Below are positions 51,530 through 60,382 of a stretch of 64,000 nucleotides of DNA, piece by piece. This DNA is from an uncultured Muribaculaceae bacterium (GTDB lineage Bacteria; Bacteroidota; Bacteroidia; Bacteroidales; Muribaculaceae): positions 30,276 to 94,275 of the forward strand of contig CAJTTA010000001.1 in the NCBI GenBank assembly GCA_910579305.1, in the 5' to 3' direction. A program made the position numbers and the translations under genes. Each line of letters starts with the position of its first letter. The first letter of the stretch is position 1. Below the pieces are notes generated by a model that ran no database searches, was not told the origin of the DNA, and was given only the letters and a program-made list of their open reading frames with translations.

Positions 51530-52684
51530 ATGAATTACAGACTTTTGGCTTTGCCTGCATTGCTCGCCTTGACATCTGCGGCAGCCAATTCGCCATACAT
51601 ACACAAGGTGTATGAATTCGTTCCGGCCCCGGGTCAGTTTGTGAATGAGCTGCCTGAGTATGAGCCGGGTGACACCTATTCTTCAATGCTTGCCAAGGCT
51701 CAGGAAGCCCTGGCGGGGGATCGCACACCCGGAGCTGTGTCTCTCGGTGCTTTTGGCGGCTATGTGGTGTTTGGTTTTGATCATCCAGTGGTCAATGAGC
51801 CGGGGAGTCCTGACTTCAAGATATATGGCAATGCTATAATTTCGGATCGCGACAGCAGAGGGGGCTCTTCGGAGCCGGGGGTGATATGGGTCTCGGCAGA
51901 TGTGAATGGCAATGGATTGCCTGATGATCCCTGGTATGAGCTGGCAGGCTCAGAATCCTCACGCTCCACAAGGGATTTTTCTGTGACTTATCGCCGACCC
52001 GATCCGTCGCATACACCCACGCCACACCCCGGCGACCGTCATGTGACGGATACATCTTATCTGCCATGGGAGGCTTCCGACGGCACAACGGGCTTCCTCT
52101 CGGCCAATGACTATCATCAGCAGTCATATTGGCCTGAGTGGGAGACGGCTTCGGAGATTACATTTACAGGCACACGTGTGCCGGATAATGCCATGGATCT
52201 CAATGGCGACGGCACTTACTTCCTTATGTTTTCATATCCCTGGGGGTATGCCGACAATCTGCCCAATCGCGAGGAGACCGGTTTTGACATAGGGAATGCG
52301 ATAGATGCCGGAGGCAATGCGGTGTTTTTGCCTGCGATTGATTTTGTGAAGGTTGCTACAGGGCTTCACCAGCAGTGTCTGTCGCTTGGTGAGAGCAGCA
52401 CCGAAGTGTGTGGTGCTGAAGATCTGCATCCCGATGCGGCTTCAGTGAGGAGTGTTTCCGCCATGGCTTCCCTGAGCGCCCGTATCGACGGCAATACACT
52501 GAATGTATTCAATGGCCGGGCTGAAGCAGTGGAGGCAGTAGTGATAAGTCTTGGCGGTACTGTGGTGGCCGATCTCCACCTGCCGTGTGGCGCTTCGGCG
52601 CATGTGTTGCCTCCCATGTCGGCCGGAGTGTATGTTCTCGCCGCTCCCGGGGCAGAGCCGGTCAAACTCGTTTATCTGCGTTGA
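51530..52684 (+). CDS. Secreted cell-surface protein with Ca-binding-like motifs and weak sorting tail
   Basis: 384 residues; signal peptide to about Ala20. A conserved body region reads GYVVFGFDHPVVN, FKIYGNAIISDRD, then DVNGNGLPDDPWYELAGSE and later DLNGDGTYF, which look like short calcium-binding loops. The C-terminal LPPMSAGVYVLAAPGAEPVKLVYLR resembles a shortened type IX sorting tail. It belongs to a group of Bacteroidota surface proteins without a clear function. ATG 51530 is preferred to TTG 51524. Its stop overlaps the ruvX start (TGATG). Confidence 0.78.
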   Translation: MNYRLLALPALLALTSAAANSPYIHKVYEFVPAPGQFVNELPEYEPGDTYSSMLAKAQEALAGDRTPGAVSLGAFGGYVVFGFDHPVVNEPGSPDFKIYGNAIISDRDSRGGSSEPGVIWVSADVNGNGLPDDPWYELAGSESSRSTRDFSVTYRRPDPSHTPTPHPGDRHVTDTSYLPWEASDGTTGFLSANDYHQQSYWPEWETASEITFTGTRVPDNAMDLNGDGTYFLMFSYPWGYADNLPNREETGFDIGNAIDAGGNAVFLPAIDFVKVATGLHQQCLSLGESSTEVCGAEDLHPDAASVRSVSAMASLSARIDGNTLNVFNGRAEAVEAVVISLGGTVVADLHLPCGASAHVLPPMSAGVYVLAAPGAEPVKLVYLR

Positions 52685-53115
52685 TGGGGCGTATTCTCTG
52701 TATAGACTACGGGCGAAAGCGGTGTGGCGTCGCGGTGACCGATTCCCTGCAGATATCCGCCAACGGGCTTGAGACTCAGCCAGCCCATAAGCTCATGGAT
52801 TTTATCAAGGATTATTGCCGCAGGGAGGTCGTGGAGCTTATAGTGATAGGCAAGCCTGTGCAGCTCAACGGGGAGCCGAGCGAGTCGATGCGCTATATAG
52901 CTCCTTTTATGAAGCGCCTCGCGAGGGAAATGCCCGAAATGCCGGTGGTGATGCATGATGAGAGGTTCACCTCCACAATAGCGCACCGCGAGATGATTGC
53001 AGCGGGACTCAGCCGGAGCCGCAGGCAGGAGAAGACTCTTGCCGACAAGACGGCGGCAGTGCTTATTCTCACAGGTTATCTGGAGTCGCGGGCCTATCTT
53101 TCCTCCCGACAATAG
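52684..53115 (+). CDS. ruvX: Holliday junction resolvase-like RuvX (YqgF)
   Basis: 143-residue RNase H-fold nuclease. MGRILCIDYGRKRCGVAVTD gives the first acidic residue (Asp8), with IVIGKPVQLNGEPSE, DERFTS and DKTAAVLILTGYL following. ATG 52684 overlaps the preceding stop; the longer frame from 52585 is out of the family. Roles in Holliday junction cleavage or 16S rRNA 5' processing are family knowledge. def follows after 63 nt. Confidence 0.92.
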   Translation: MGRILCIDYGRKRCGVAVTDSLQISANGLETQPAHKLMDFIKDYCRREVVELIVIGKPVQLNGEPSESMRYIAPFMKRLAREMPEMPVVMHDERFTSTIAHREMIAAGLSRSRRQEKTLADKTAAVLILTGYLESRAYLSSRQ

Positions 53116-53178
53116 TGTGAAACAATCCATATAGTATATTTTTTCTTAAATAGCTTTAAAACAGCTCTTTGACACGAT

Positions 53179-53748
53179 ATGTTACTTCCAATCTATCTTT
53201 ACGGCCATCCGGTGCTCCGCGCGACAGCCGAGCCGCTTACGGCCGAAGACAATAATGATGAGCTCCGCTCTCTCATAGCCGACATGTGGGAGACCATGGA
53301 GCATTCTGAGGGTGTGGGCCTGGCCGCTCCTCAGGTGGGTGAGTCCATCCGGCTCGTAGTGCTCGACGGCTCTGCTCTTGCCGAGCATTATCCGGAGTGT
53401 GCCGACTCCCGTATGTGTCTGATCAATCCCGAGATCACCCCTGCCGAAGATGCGCAGCCTGTGAGCTACGAGGAGGGATGTCTCTCTCTTCCCGGGCTCT
53501 CGGAGACGGTGAAGCGTCCCGACAAGATACATATGTCCTGGCTCGATGAGAATTTTCAGCCTAAGGAAGGTGATTTCTCCGGTTTTCTCGCCCGCATCAT
53601 CCAGCATGAGTGCGATCATCTCATAGGCAAGGTCTATATCGACCATATTTCCCCGATACGCAAGCAGCTCATAAAAAGCAAACTCAATAACATAGTGCGC
53701 GGGCGCATCTCTTGTGGCTACCGCACCAAATCAGCTCCCAAGAAATAA
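53179..53748 (+). CDS. def: Peptide deformylase
   Basis: Removes the N-formyl group from new proteins. 189 residues with all three signature motifs: GVGLAAPQ (Gln52), EGCLSLPG (metal ligand Cys101) and QHECDHLIG (ligands His143 and His147, catalytic Glu144). Three nt separate it from ettA, so they form one operon with ruvX, a translation/genome housekeeping group. Confidence 0.96.
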   Translation: MLLPIYLYGHPVLRATAEPLTAEDNNDELRSLIADMWETMEHSEGVGLAAPQVGESIRLVVLDGSALAEHYPECADSRMCLINPEITPAEDAQPVSYEEGCLSLPGLSETVKRPDKIHMSWLDENFQPKEGDFSGFLARIIQHECDHLIGKVYIDHISPIRKQLIKSKLNNIVRGRISCGYRTKSAPKK

Positions 53749-53750
53749 TT

Positions 53751-55433
53751 ATGGCCGACGACAAGAAAATAATATTCTCCATGGTGGGTGTGAGCAAGGT
53801 CATACCCCCTCAAAGACAGATTCTTAAGAATATCTATCTCTCGTTCTTCTATGGCGCCAAGATAGGCATAATAGGCCTTAACGGTTCAGGAAAGAGCACG
53901 CTGATGAAGATAATAGCCGGGCTTGACAAGAGCTATCAGGGCGAAGTGGTGTTCTCACCGGGTTACTCAGTGGGGTATCTGGAGCAGGATCCGAAGCTTG
54001 ATCCCGACAAGACTGTGCGCGAGGTGGTGCAGGAGGGCATGCAGTCCACTCTTGATCTCCTTGCTGAATTTGAGCGTGTCAATGAGGCGTTTGCCGATCC
54101 GGATGTGCTTGAGGATCCCGACAAGATGGATAAGCTCATAGAGCGTCAGGCAGAGTTGCAGGATAAGCTTGACGCCTGCGACGCCTGGAATATAGACAAC
54201 CGCCTGGAGCGCGCCATGGATGCCCTGCGCTGTCCGCCTGACGACCAGCCTATCCGCGAGCTGTCGGGAGGTGAGCGCCGCCGTGTGGCTCTGTGCCGCC
54301 TCTTGCTTCAGGAGCCTGACGTGCTTCTTCTCGATGAGCCCACCAACCATCTTGACGCTGAGAGCATAGACTGGCTTGAGCAGCATCTCCAGCAGTATAA
54401 GGGCACGGTTATAGCCGTGACTCACGACCGTTATTTCCTTGACCATGTGGCCGGCTGGATTCTTGAGCTCGACCGTGGCGAGGGAATACCCTGGAAGGGC
54501 AATTACACATCATGGCTCGACCAGAAGACCAAACGCATGGCGCAGGAGGAGAAAACTGCTTCCAAGCGCCGGAAGACGCTTGAGCGTGAGCTTGAGTGGG
54601 TGCGCATGGCTCCCAAGGCGCGTCAGGCCAAGGGCAAGGCCCGTCTCAATAATTATGACTCGCTGCTCAATCAGGATCAGAAGGAGCGTGAGGAGAAGCT
54701 GGAGATATTCATCCCCAACGGGCCGCGCCTGGGCAACAAGGTGATCGAGGCTCAGGGCCTTAGCAAGGCTTATGGCAAGAAGGTGCTCTTTGAGAATCTT
54801 GACTTCATGCTGCCTCCCAATGGCATAGTGGGCGTGATAGGCCCCAATGGAGCGGGCAAGACCACACTTTTCCGCCTTATAATGGGTCAGGAGAATCCGG
54901 ATGCAGGTTCGTTTTCCGTGGGCGAGACTGTGAAGATAGCCTATGTGGATCAGACTCACAAGGATCTTCTGCCGGAGAAGAGCGTGTATGATGTGGTGTC
55001 GCGCGGAGTGGAAAGCTTCCGCATGGGTGGCCGCGACATGAATGCTCGTGCCTATCTGTCGAAGTTTAACTTCACGGGCGCCGATCAGGAGAAGAAAATA
55101 GGCGTGCTCTCGGGCGGAGAGCGCAACAGGCTTCATCTTGCGCTCGCACTCAAGGAAGAGGGCAATGTGCTTCTTCTCGATGAGCCTACCAATGATATCG
55201 ATGTCAACACGCTGCGTGCGCTTGAGGAGGGCCTGGAGAATTTTGCCGGCTGCGCTGTGGTGGTGAGCCACGACCGCTGGTTTCTCGACCGCATAGCTAC
55301 GCATATACTCTCCTTTGAGGGTGATGGCAAGGTGGTGTTCTATCAGGGCAGCTACTCCGACTATGAAGCTTATAAGAAGGCTCATGATCCAAATCCGGCT
55401 CCGCGCAGACAGCGCTATCGCTCGCTGACATGA
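53751..55433 (+). CDS. ettA: Energy-dependent translational throttle EttA (ABC-F)
   Basis: ABC-F protein at the ribosomal E site, 560 residues. ATG 53751 starts MADDKKIIFSMVGVSKVIPP, characteristic of EttA. Cassettes: GLNGSGKST, LSGGERRRVALC and LLLDEPTNHLD; then GPNGAGKTT, LSGGERNRLHLA and LLLDEPTNDID. The arm region and the PNGPRLGNKVIEA linker match EttA better than Uup. A long hairpin lies 38 nt after the stop. Confidence 0.94.
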   Translation: MADDKKIIFSMVGVSKVIPPQRQILKNIYLSFFYGAKIGIIGLNGSGKSTLMKIIAGLDKSYQGEVVFSPGYSVGYLEQDPKLDPDKTVREVVQEGMQSTLDLLAEFERVNEAFADPDVLEDPDKMDKLIERQAELQDKLDACDAWNIDNRLERAMDALRCPPDDQPIRELSGGERRRVALCRLLLQEPDVLLLDEPTNHLDAESIDWLEQHLQQYKGTVIAVTHDRYFLDHVAGWILELDRGEGIPWKGNYTSWLDQKTKRMAQEEKTASKRRKTLERELEWVRMAPKARQAKGKARLNNYDSLLNQDQKEREEKLEIFIPNGPRLGNKVIEAQGLSKAYGKKVLFENLDFMLPPNGIVGVIGPNGAGKTTLFRLIMGQENPDAGSFSVGETVKIAYVDQTHKDLLPEKSVYDVVSRGVESFRMGGRDMNARAYLSKFNFTGADQEKKIGVLSGGERNRLHLALALKEEGNVLLLDEPTNDIDVNTLRALEEGLENFAGCAVVVSHDRWFLDRIATHILSFEGDGKVVFYQGSYSDYEAYKKAHDPNPAPRRQRYRSLT

Positions 55434-55470
55434 GGGAGCGTCGCTGATCTTTATTGTCACATATCCGGCC

Positions 55471-55526
55471 AGGATAATCTTCTCCGCTTCTGCCATATCC
55501 GGCGGCGGGCGGAAGAGGGTTATCCT
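55471..55526 (+). other. Long hairpin in the ettA 3' region
   Basis: About 17 bp of stem (AGGATAA...TTATCCT plus an inner GC-rich segment with one A bulge), 21-nt loop. Two U-G pairs exist only in the plus-strand RNA. No T-run follows directly, so it may stabilise or process the 3' end. Confidence 0.4.
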
Positions 55527-55602
55527 GTTCTCGTTAAGACGGGTTTACTTCTCCTTTAGTAGTATCTTTAAGCTTTTTACTCAAAAAATCTTTCATAAAA
55601 AC

Positions 55603-55632
55603 TTGCAGGCATGAAAAAAAGTGCTAACTTTG
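55603..55632 (+). promoter_or_regulatory. Canonical promoter of the 55714 secreted protein
   Basis: TTG (55603-55605), 19-nt spacer, TAACTTTG (55625-55632); leader of about 75 nt. Confidence 0.72.
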
Positions 55633-55713
55633 CTGCATGGTATCTGTTTGCCTTAGTTTAATGCCGAGGAAATTTCTGTAGAATATCTTTATTTATTAAC
55701 AAAATTAACTAAT

Positions 55714-58700
55714 ATGAACAAATCTCATTTCAAAAAGTGGCAACACTCGCTTTTAGCGTTGTTGATTGCAGCAGGGGGGGCAGTTCCCTGGCAATCCGCT
55801 TCTGCCGATGTCTTGCTTTCCGAGAACTTTGAGTACTCTGTCGGTGACCTATACGGCCAGGGAGACTGGATGCGTTATGGCGGAGCTAAGGCCAACAAGC
55901 TCAATGTGGTGGAAGGTGGCCTCACCTATGCAGGGTATCTCTCATCTCCTGTAGGGGCTAAGGTAGAGCTGAATAACAATACCAACTCCGAATATCTCAT
56001 GCATCCGCTCAATGGCGGTGTTTTGGTGAAGGATGGTACTGTATATGTCTCCATGCTGATCAATGTAAGCGAGATCACAACGAAAGCCAAACAGGGTTAT
56101 TTTTTGTGTCTCACACCTGAGACCAAGGCAGGTCTGAGTGATGGAAAAACCGGCTCTGACTTTGCCAAGCTATATGTGCTCGCTACCGAAGACGGAACTC
56201 AGTACAATCTCGCTTTTTCGGTTAACGGTGATTCAGCAAAAGCTAAATTCAACCGCAGTGCGAAGGCTCTTGACCTGAATGAGACTTATCTCGTGGTGAT
56301 GTCCTATACCTTTGTGGACGGAAACAATAACGATGAGATAAAGATGTGGGTGAATCCCGCTCCTTCTGCTTCCGAACCTGCTCCTGACGTGACCCGCGAC
56401 AAGACCAGTGACGATGGGACCGATATGACGATCACCTCAGGCGGATTGAAATATGTGGTGCTGCGTCAGGCAAAGACACCCACTAATGATTTCCCGAAAA
56501 TGACTGTGGACGGTCTGCATATGGCTACCTCTTGGGCAGAGCTGTTTGATGATACGGATCCCCCGGTGGTAGAGAAGCCTCAGATCATATCATCCAGTTC
56601 CACCTTCTCGATGGGCAATGTGTTTGTCGGTGATGAGCTGACATTCACTACCACCGTGCAGGGCGAGAATCTCAGAGGTGACATCAGTATAACTCTTCCC
56701 TCGGATGTGACCTGCGACCGCCATTCCATCACCAAGGCCGAGGCCGAGGCAGGTGCGGAGCTTACGTTTACGGTTATTCCCTCCTCAGAGGCAGAGTCAT
56801 ATCAGCGCACAATCACTCTTTACTCAGATGGAGCCGATGATTTCGAGATAAAGATAAGCGGAACGGCAACCCGTGTCACTCGACTCGCCACGGCTCTTGA
56901 AGTGACCGAGGCAGGCCGTCTTTCCGCCAACGAGGCCGAGCCTATGCTTTATACGGGCAAGGCGGTGGTGACTGGAGTGGAGAAAGCCACGACTCTATGG
57001 GGCTCTTCTACTTATAATATCTTCCTGCAGGATGCCACCGGCGGAATGATCGTGGTAGACTCTTGGAACGCGCTGAAAGATCAGCTTCCAGCCGTGGGTG
57101 ATGAGCTGACCAACATTCAGTTCATGTTCATGGAGAAGAATGACAAGATTGCGGAGATGATACCCACTCAGTTCTCTGGATCGATGCCATTGTTTGCGGT
57201 AAATGCCAAGAATGTGGCTGTGGAGCCTATAGTAGTGGAGATGGCAGATGTCAATGCCTCTACTTATTTGAATTACGCATATCGCCTGCTCAAGGTGGAG
57301 GGTGTAAATTTTGAGGAACCCGCAGGGAAGACGTTTACTACTAACAATTCGTATTTCACCAAAGATGGCATGCGCGCTGCCGCACGTCCTTTCCCCGGCT
57401 CTCCGCTCGTGGGCGCCGCTCTGCCTGAGGGCACCGTCTCCATCACAGGTGTGAGCCGTTCCACTGCTGCGTTCGTACTCTCGATGCGCGATGCCTCGGA
57501 TATAGAGGAGGTAGTGGGAAATACCGGTGTAATAAGCACCACTGAGTCTTCGTATGATTTCGGCACCGGTGTGGTGGGCCGTTCCTTTACATTCACTACT
57601 ACTGTGAAAGGAGAGAATCTTACCGACGCCATCACTGTGACCTGTCCTGCCGACATAACCTGCGACAAGGCTTCAGTGTCGGTGGAAGAGGCCGAAGCCG
57701 GAGCGACACTTACCTTCACGGTGACTCCTTCGAAGGCTGATGACGCTTATGACAAGGTGATAACGTTCTCTTCTCCCGGAGCCGATGATCTTGCATTTCA
57801 TGTGAACGGATACACTGTGGCCTTTACCGATATAAGAAACACCACTCAGCTCAAGGCCCAGTATGATGATCCCAATATTGATGAGAGTTTCTATACTTTC
57901 ACCGGCAAACTTGTGGTGACCGGCATCAACATGACGGCCGATGGAGAGTGTGAGATATTTGCTCAGGATATGGTGGGCGGCATAAGAATCTCTACCGCTT
58001 ATACTGCCGATCCGTCTGTATCTCCCTTCCAAGTGGGTGATGAGATCTCTAACTTTGCTTTCTTGCTTTCAAGTGAGGAGGTGAACACTCCCACGATCTA
58101 CATAGCTCAGGTGAGCGAGGTGTATCCTCTCTTTGAGAAGACGGCCGAAGGAAAAACCAAGACTCCGGTGGAGATCACGATTGATGAGATCACCAAGGTC
58201 ACGGCTCCTGAGTATCTTTACCGTCTTGTGACGCTTAAGGATGTGACCTTCACTGATGCAGCCGGCAAGCAGTATACGGAAACTAATATGCCTATCTCCG
58301 ATGGGTCGAATTCTGCGGTGGCCCGTGCCTTCCGTGGCAGCGATCTCATAGGCTCAGACCTTCCCACCGGTCCTGTGACTCTTACCGGTATCAGCTACTC
58401 TGCCGCACAGCTCACTCTGCTCATGCGTGACAGCCGTGATGTGGCTTCGGGAGCTGTTTCGCTTGCGGTGAATAATGTGGAGAAGCTTGTGGATTTCAAT
58501 GCTACTGCGGCTCCTATTGGTGAGGCCACAGAGATCGTGAAGTTCACCATCGTGGCTGAGAATCTTCCACAGAGCGCTGCCATAGAGTTGTATGGCAATG
58601 ACTCTCAGTATTTCTATACAGACATCGATGCAATCCCGGCCGGTTCCGGCACTCATGAGGTGACAGTGTTCTATAAGCCTGAACAGGTGGGTCGCCACAA

Positions 58701-59829
58701 GACCATGTTCTTCCTCAATACTGATGCTTTCGATCCGACTCTCAACTATACCCGCCAGCTCGACGGCAAGGCTTATGATCCCGATAATCTGCCTGCCATC
58801 AATCTTGATCCGGCTGTGGTGGAAATGGAGACAAATCCCGGCAAGCCTGTCACTGCCACCGTGAAGATGGATGCTGCAAGCTGCTTCGATTACATCAATG
58901 TGTCCCGCAGTTCTCAGGCCGGCAATGGCATTACGATCAATTCTACACTGCTTCTTCCTTCGCAGCAGGAGTTTGTGATTACGTTCAATCCTGTGGCTGA
59001 AGGCGAGTATACCGAGACGTTTACTCTAGCCTCTACGATGGCTTCACCCGTGACACTCACAGTGAAGGCTGTCTGCAAGGGTGAGCGCGAGCCGGAGCCT
59101 GTGCAGGGTGATGAGTTTAATGTGTCGGCCGAGAATCCTCTCTATACCTATGTTCAGGACTTTGAGAGCGTGGAGCATAACACACCGCTCAAGCTTGAGG
59201 GCTGGACAAATGTGGCTGCTACGGGCACCCGCGCATGGTGGGGCTTCAATGATTCCGGCGATGAGCCCTTCAAGGCCGCCAAGGCTACGGCGTATGACTC
59301 TGAGATACGTCCGGGAGAAGGGGAGCCTGCCGAGATGATGCTCATCTCTCCCGCTCTCGACTATGCCAAGGCCGGCACCAAGCTGCTTGAGTTCCGCCTC
59401 ATGGGCATGTATCTCGACAAGAATCAGGAGACTGTTCTTGAGATTCTCTTCGGTGAGCCTAACGGTACTCCGCAGCCGGATTTCTATGCTATGGATGGAT
59501 TCGAGATCCCCGTAGAGGCCGATCTGGCCGGTGAATGGATACCTTATCAGGTGGATATGTCGGTTGTGCCCGATATGCCCGACACATTCTTCATCGCGTT
59601 CCGCCTGAAGTCTACCCGCAGCCAGGCTGAACCTGCCACTTACTACATAGATGACTTCGCATGGAACCGTGCCGGCACTACTTCTGTCGACACAGTGCTT
59701 CAGGAAGGAAGCTATGATGTGGTCAATATGCAGGGCATCCGCATCCTTTCAGGTGCCGATGCAACTGCGGTGAAGGCTCTTCCTGCCGGAATATATATTG
59801 TAAATGGCAAGAAGATGGTTATAAAGTAA
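55714..59829 (+). CDS. Large secreted repeat protein with lectin-like, DUF5689-like and choice-of-anchor modules and a sorting tail
   Basis: 1371 residues, function unknown. Signal peptide to about Ala31 (QSASAD). Modules in order: a LamG/jelly-roll-like domain (about 32-285); an Ig-like unit (289-390); a DUF5689/OB-like unit (392-600); a second Ig-like unit (605-700) and second DUF5689-like unit (705-910), clearly duplicated from the first pair (LTFTTTVQGENL versus FTFTTTVKGENL); further beta domains (915-1120); a choice-of-anchor J-like domain (1144-1312, YVQDFESVEHNTP); and the sorting tail ending GIYIVNGKKMVIK. The tail suggests surface export through a type IX-like route, whose machinery is not in this window. 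Promoter at 55603-55632, terminator at 59868-59904. Confidence 0.82.
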   Translation: MNKSHFKKWQHSLLALLIAAGGAVPWQSASADVLLSENFEYSVGDLYGQGDWMRYGGAKANKLNVVEGGLTYAGYLSSPVGAKVELNNNTNSEYLMHPLNGGVLVKDGTVYVSMLINVSEITTKAKQGYFLCLTPETKAGLSDGKTGSDFAKLYVLATEDGTQYNLAFSVNGDSAKAKFNRSAKALDLNETYLVVMSYTFVDGNNNDEIKMWVNPAPSASEPAPDVTRDKTSDDGTDMTITSGGLKYVVLRQAKTPTNDFPKMTVDGLHMATSWAELFDDTDPPVVEKPQIISSSSTFSMGNVFVGDELTFTTTVQGENLRGDISITLPSDVTCDRHSITKAEAEAGAELTFTVIPSSEAESYQRTITLYSDGADDFEIKISGTATRVTRLATALEVTEAGRLSANEAEPMLYTGKAVVTGVEKATTLWGSSTYNIFLQDATGGMIVVDSWNALKDQLPAVGDELTNIQFMFMEKNDKIAEMIPTQFSGSMPLFAVNAKNVAVEPIVVEMADVNASTYLNYAYRLLKVEGVNFEEPAGKTFTTNNSYFTKDGMRAAARPFPGSPLVGAALPEGTVSITGVSRSTAAFVLSMRDASDIEEVVGNTGVISTTESSYDFGTGVVGRSFTFTTTVKGENLTDAITVTCPADITCDKASVSVEEAEAGATLTFTVTPSKADDAYDKVITFSSPGADDLAFHVNGYTVAFTDIRNTTQLKAQYDDPNIDESFYTFTGKLVVTGINMTADGECEIFAQDMVGGIRISTAYTADPSVSPFQVGDEISNFAFLLSSEEVNTPTIYIAQVSEVYPLFEKTAEGKTKTPVEITIDEITKVTAPEYLYRLVTLKDVTFTDAAGKQYTETNMPISDGSNSAVARAFRGSDLIGSDLPTGPVTLTGISYSAAQLTLLMRDSRDVASGAVSLAVNNVEKLVDFNATAAPIGEATEIVKFTIVAENLPQSAAIELYGNDSQYFYTDIDAIPAGSGTHEVTVFYKPEQVGRHKTMFFLNTDAFDPTLNYTRQLDGKAYDPDNLPAINLDPAVVEMETNPGKPVTATVKMDAASCFDYINVSRSSQAGNGITINSTLLLPSQQEFVITFNPVAEGEYTETFTLASTMASPVTLTVKAVCKGEREPEPVQGDEFNVSAENPLYTYVQDFESVEHNTPLKLEGWTNVAATGTRAWWGFNDSGDEPFKAAKATAYDSEIRPGEGEPAEMMLISPALDYAKAGTKLLEFRLMGMYLDKNQETVLEILFGEPNGTPQPDFYAMDGFEIPVEADLAGEWIPYQVDMSVVPDMPDTFFIAFRLKSTRSQAEPATYYIDDFAWNRAGTTSVDTVLQEGSYDVVNMQGIRILSGADATAVKALPAGIYIVNGKKMVIK

Positions 59830-59867
59830 CCGCTATTGCCGCGCATAAGCATAAATCCTTTTAAAGA

Positions 59868-59904
59868 AAAGGCAGCTTCGGAGTATTTATCCGGGGCTGT
59901 CTTT
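59868..59904 (+). terminator. Terminator of the 55714 gene
   Basis: A 15-bp stem with G-U pairs (59868-59882 with 59890-59904) and a 7-nt loop, ending CTTTG. Confidence 0.65.
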
Positions 59905-60065
59905 GTTATGTGGCAGGGTATCATTGTCGGGCTTATGATGCCCACGTCATGGCCGCTGTCAGTCATGGCGGCGCCTGCTGATTGGGTTAGAGGGACTGTA
60001 GCCATCGACCAAATCTGTCAGGGATTTCGGCGTGTTACTTTCGTAAGAGTAGCAAGAGATTGTAT
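59905..60065. other. Intergenic sequence without a recognised feature
   Basis: About 160 bp between the terminator of the large secreted protein and the small-RNA unit. A 93-codon plus-strand frame (59836-60117) crosses two terminators and is not protein-like. Nothing supported. Confidence 0.5.
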
Positions 60066-60180
60066 AAAAGAAAACACCTCGGCAATTTCACAATTACCGA
60101 GGCATCTCTTAGCTTAACTAAATAAATTCTTACATGCTAGGTTCATAGCCAAATACGATCAATGGAACTATGATTCTCGA
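60066..60180 (-). ncRNA. Candidate small RNA (~115 nt) with its own promoter and terminator
   Basis: A full minus-strand transcription unit with no protein gene: promoter at 60184-60214, predicted start near 60180, a 5' hairpin (60143-60173: 6-bp TCATAG/CTATGA plus CC/GG), a small TTAG/CTAA hairpin around 60108-60120, and an intrinsic terminator at 60077-60102 followed by TGTTTTCTTTTAT. The only frame inside is a 10-codon one (60146-60114, MNLACKNLFS). It does not match tmRNA, RNase P, 4.5S or 6S signatures that I can recognise. No minus-strand gene lies downstream within reach, so it is unlikely to be just a leader. Confidence 0.55.
60077..60102 (-). terminator. Intrinsic terminator of the candidate small RNA
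   Basis: CCTCGG/CCGAGG plus AATT/AATT stem with one internal mismatch and a 4-nt loop; on the minus strand it is followed by TGTTTTCTTTT. Confidence 0.75.
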
Positions 60181-60183
60181 TTG

Positions 60184-60214
60184 CAAAGTTACCAAAATAT
60201 CGAAATATGGCAAA
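60184..60214 (-). promoter_or_regulatory. Canonical promoter of the candidate small RNA
   Basis: Minus-strand TAACTTTG (60184-60191) with TTTG at 60211-60214 and a 19-nt spacer. The TTTG is itself part of a second TAACTTTG (60211-60218), so two overlapping start signals may exist. Confidence 0.72.
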
Positions 60215-60345
60215 GTTATTTTAGTTAACATATCTTAAAAAGAGAAAACGTCATATTATTGGGCAATATTTCATGGGACTGTGGCCGGTATGCTTGTAGA
60301 TTGCTTTACAAAACTCTAAGACTTCTCTTGTTTTTGGAAACCTGA

Positions 60346-60378
60346 TTGTTTATATTTCACTCTTTTTTTATAACTTTG
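60346..60378 (+). promoter_or_regulatory. Promoter of the Ntn-hydrolase gene, predicted leaderless
   Basis: TTG (60346-60348), 22-nt spacer, TAACTTTG (60371-60378), then only 4 nt to ATG 60383. Confidence 0.62.
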
Positions 60379-60382
60379 CCAA

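Noticed and set aside
59836..60117. 93-codon plus-strand frame after the large secreted protein
   Set aside because: It runs through two terminators and has no family resemblance or promoter.
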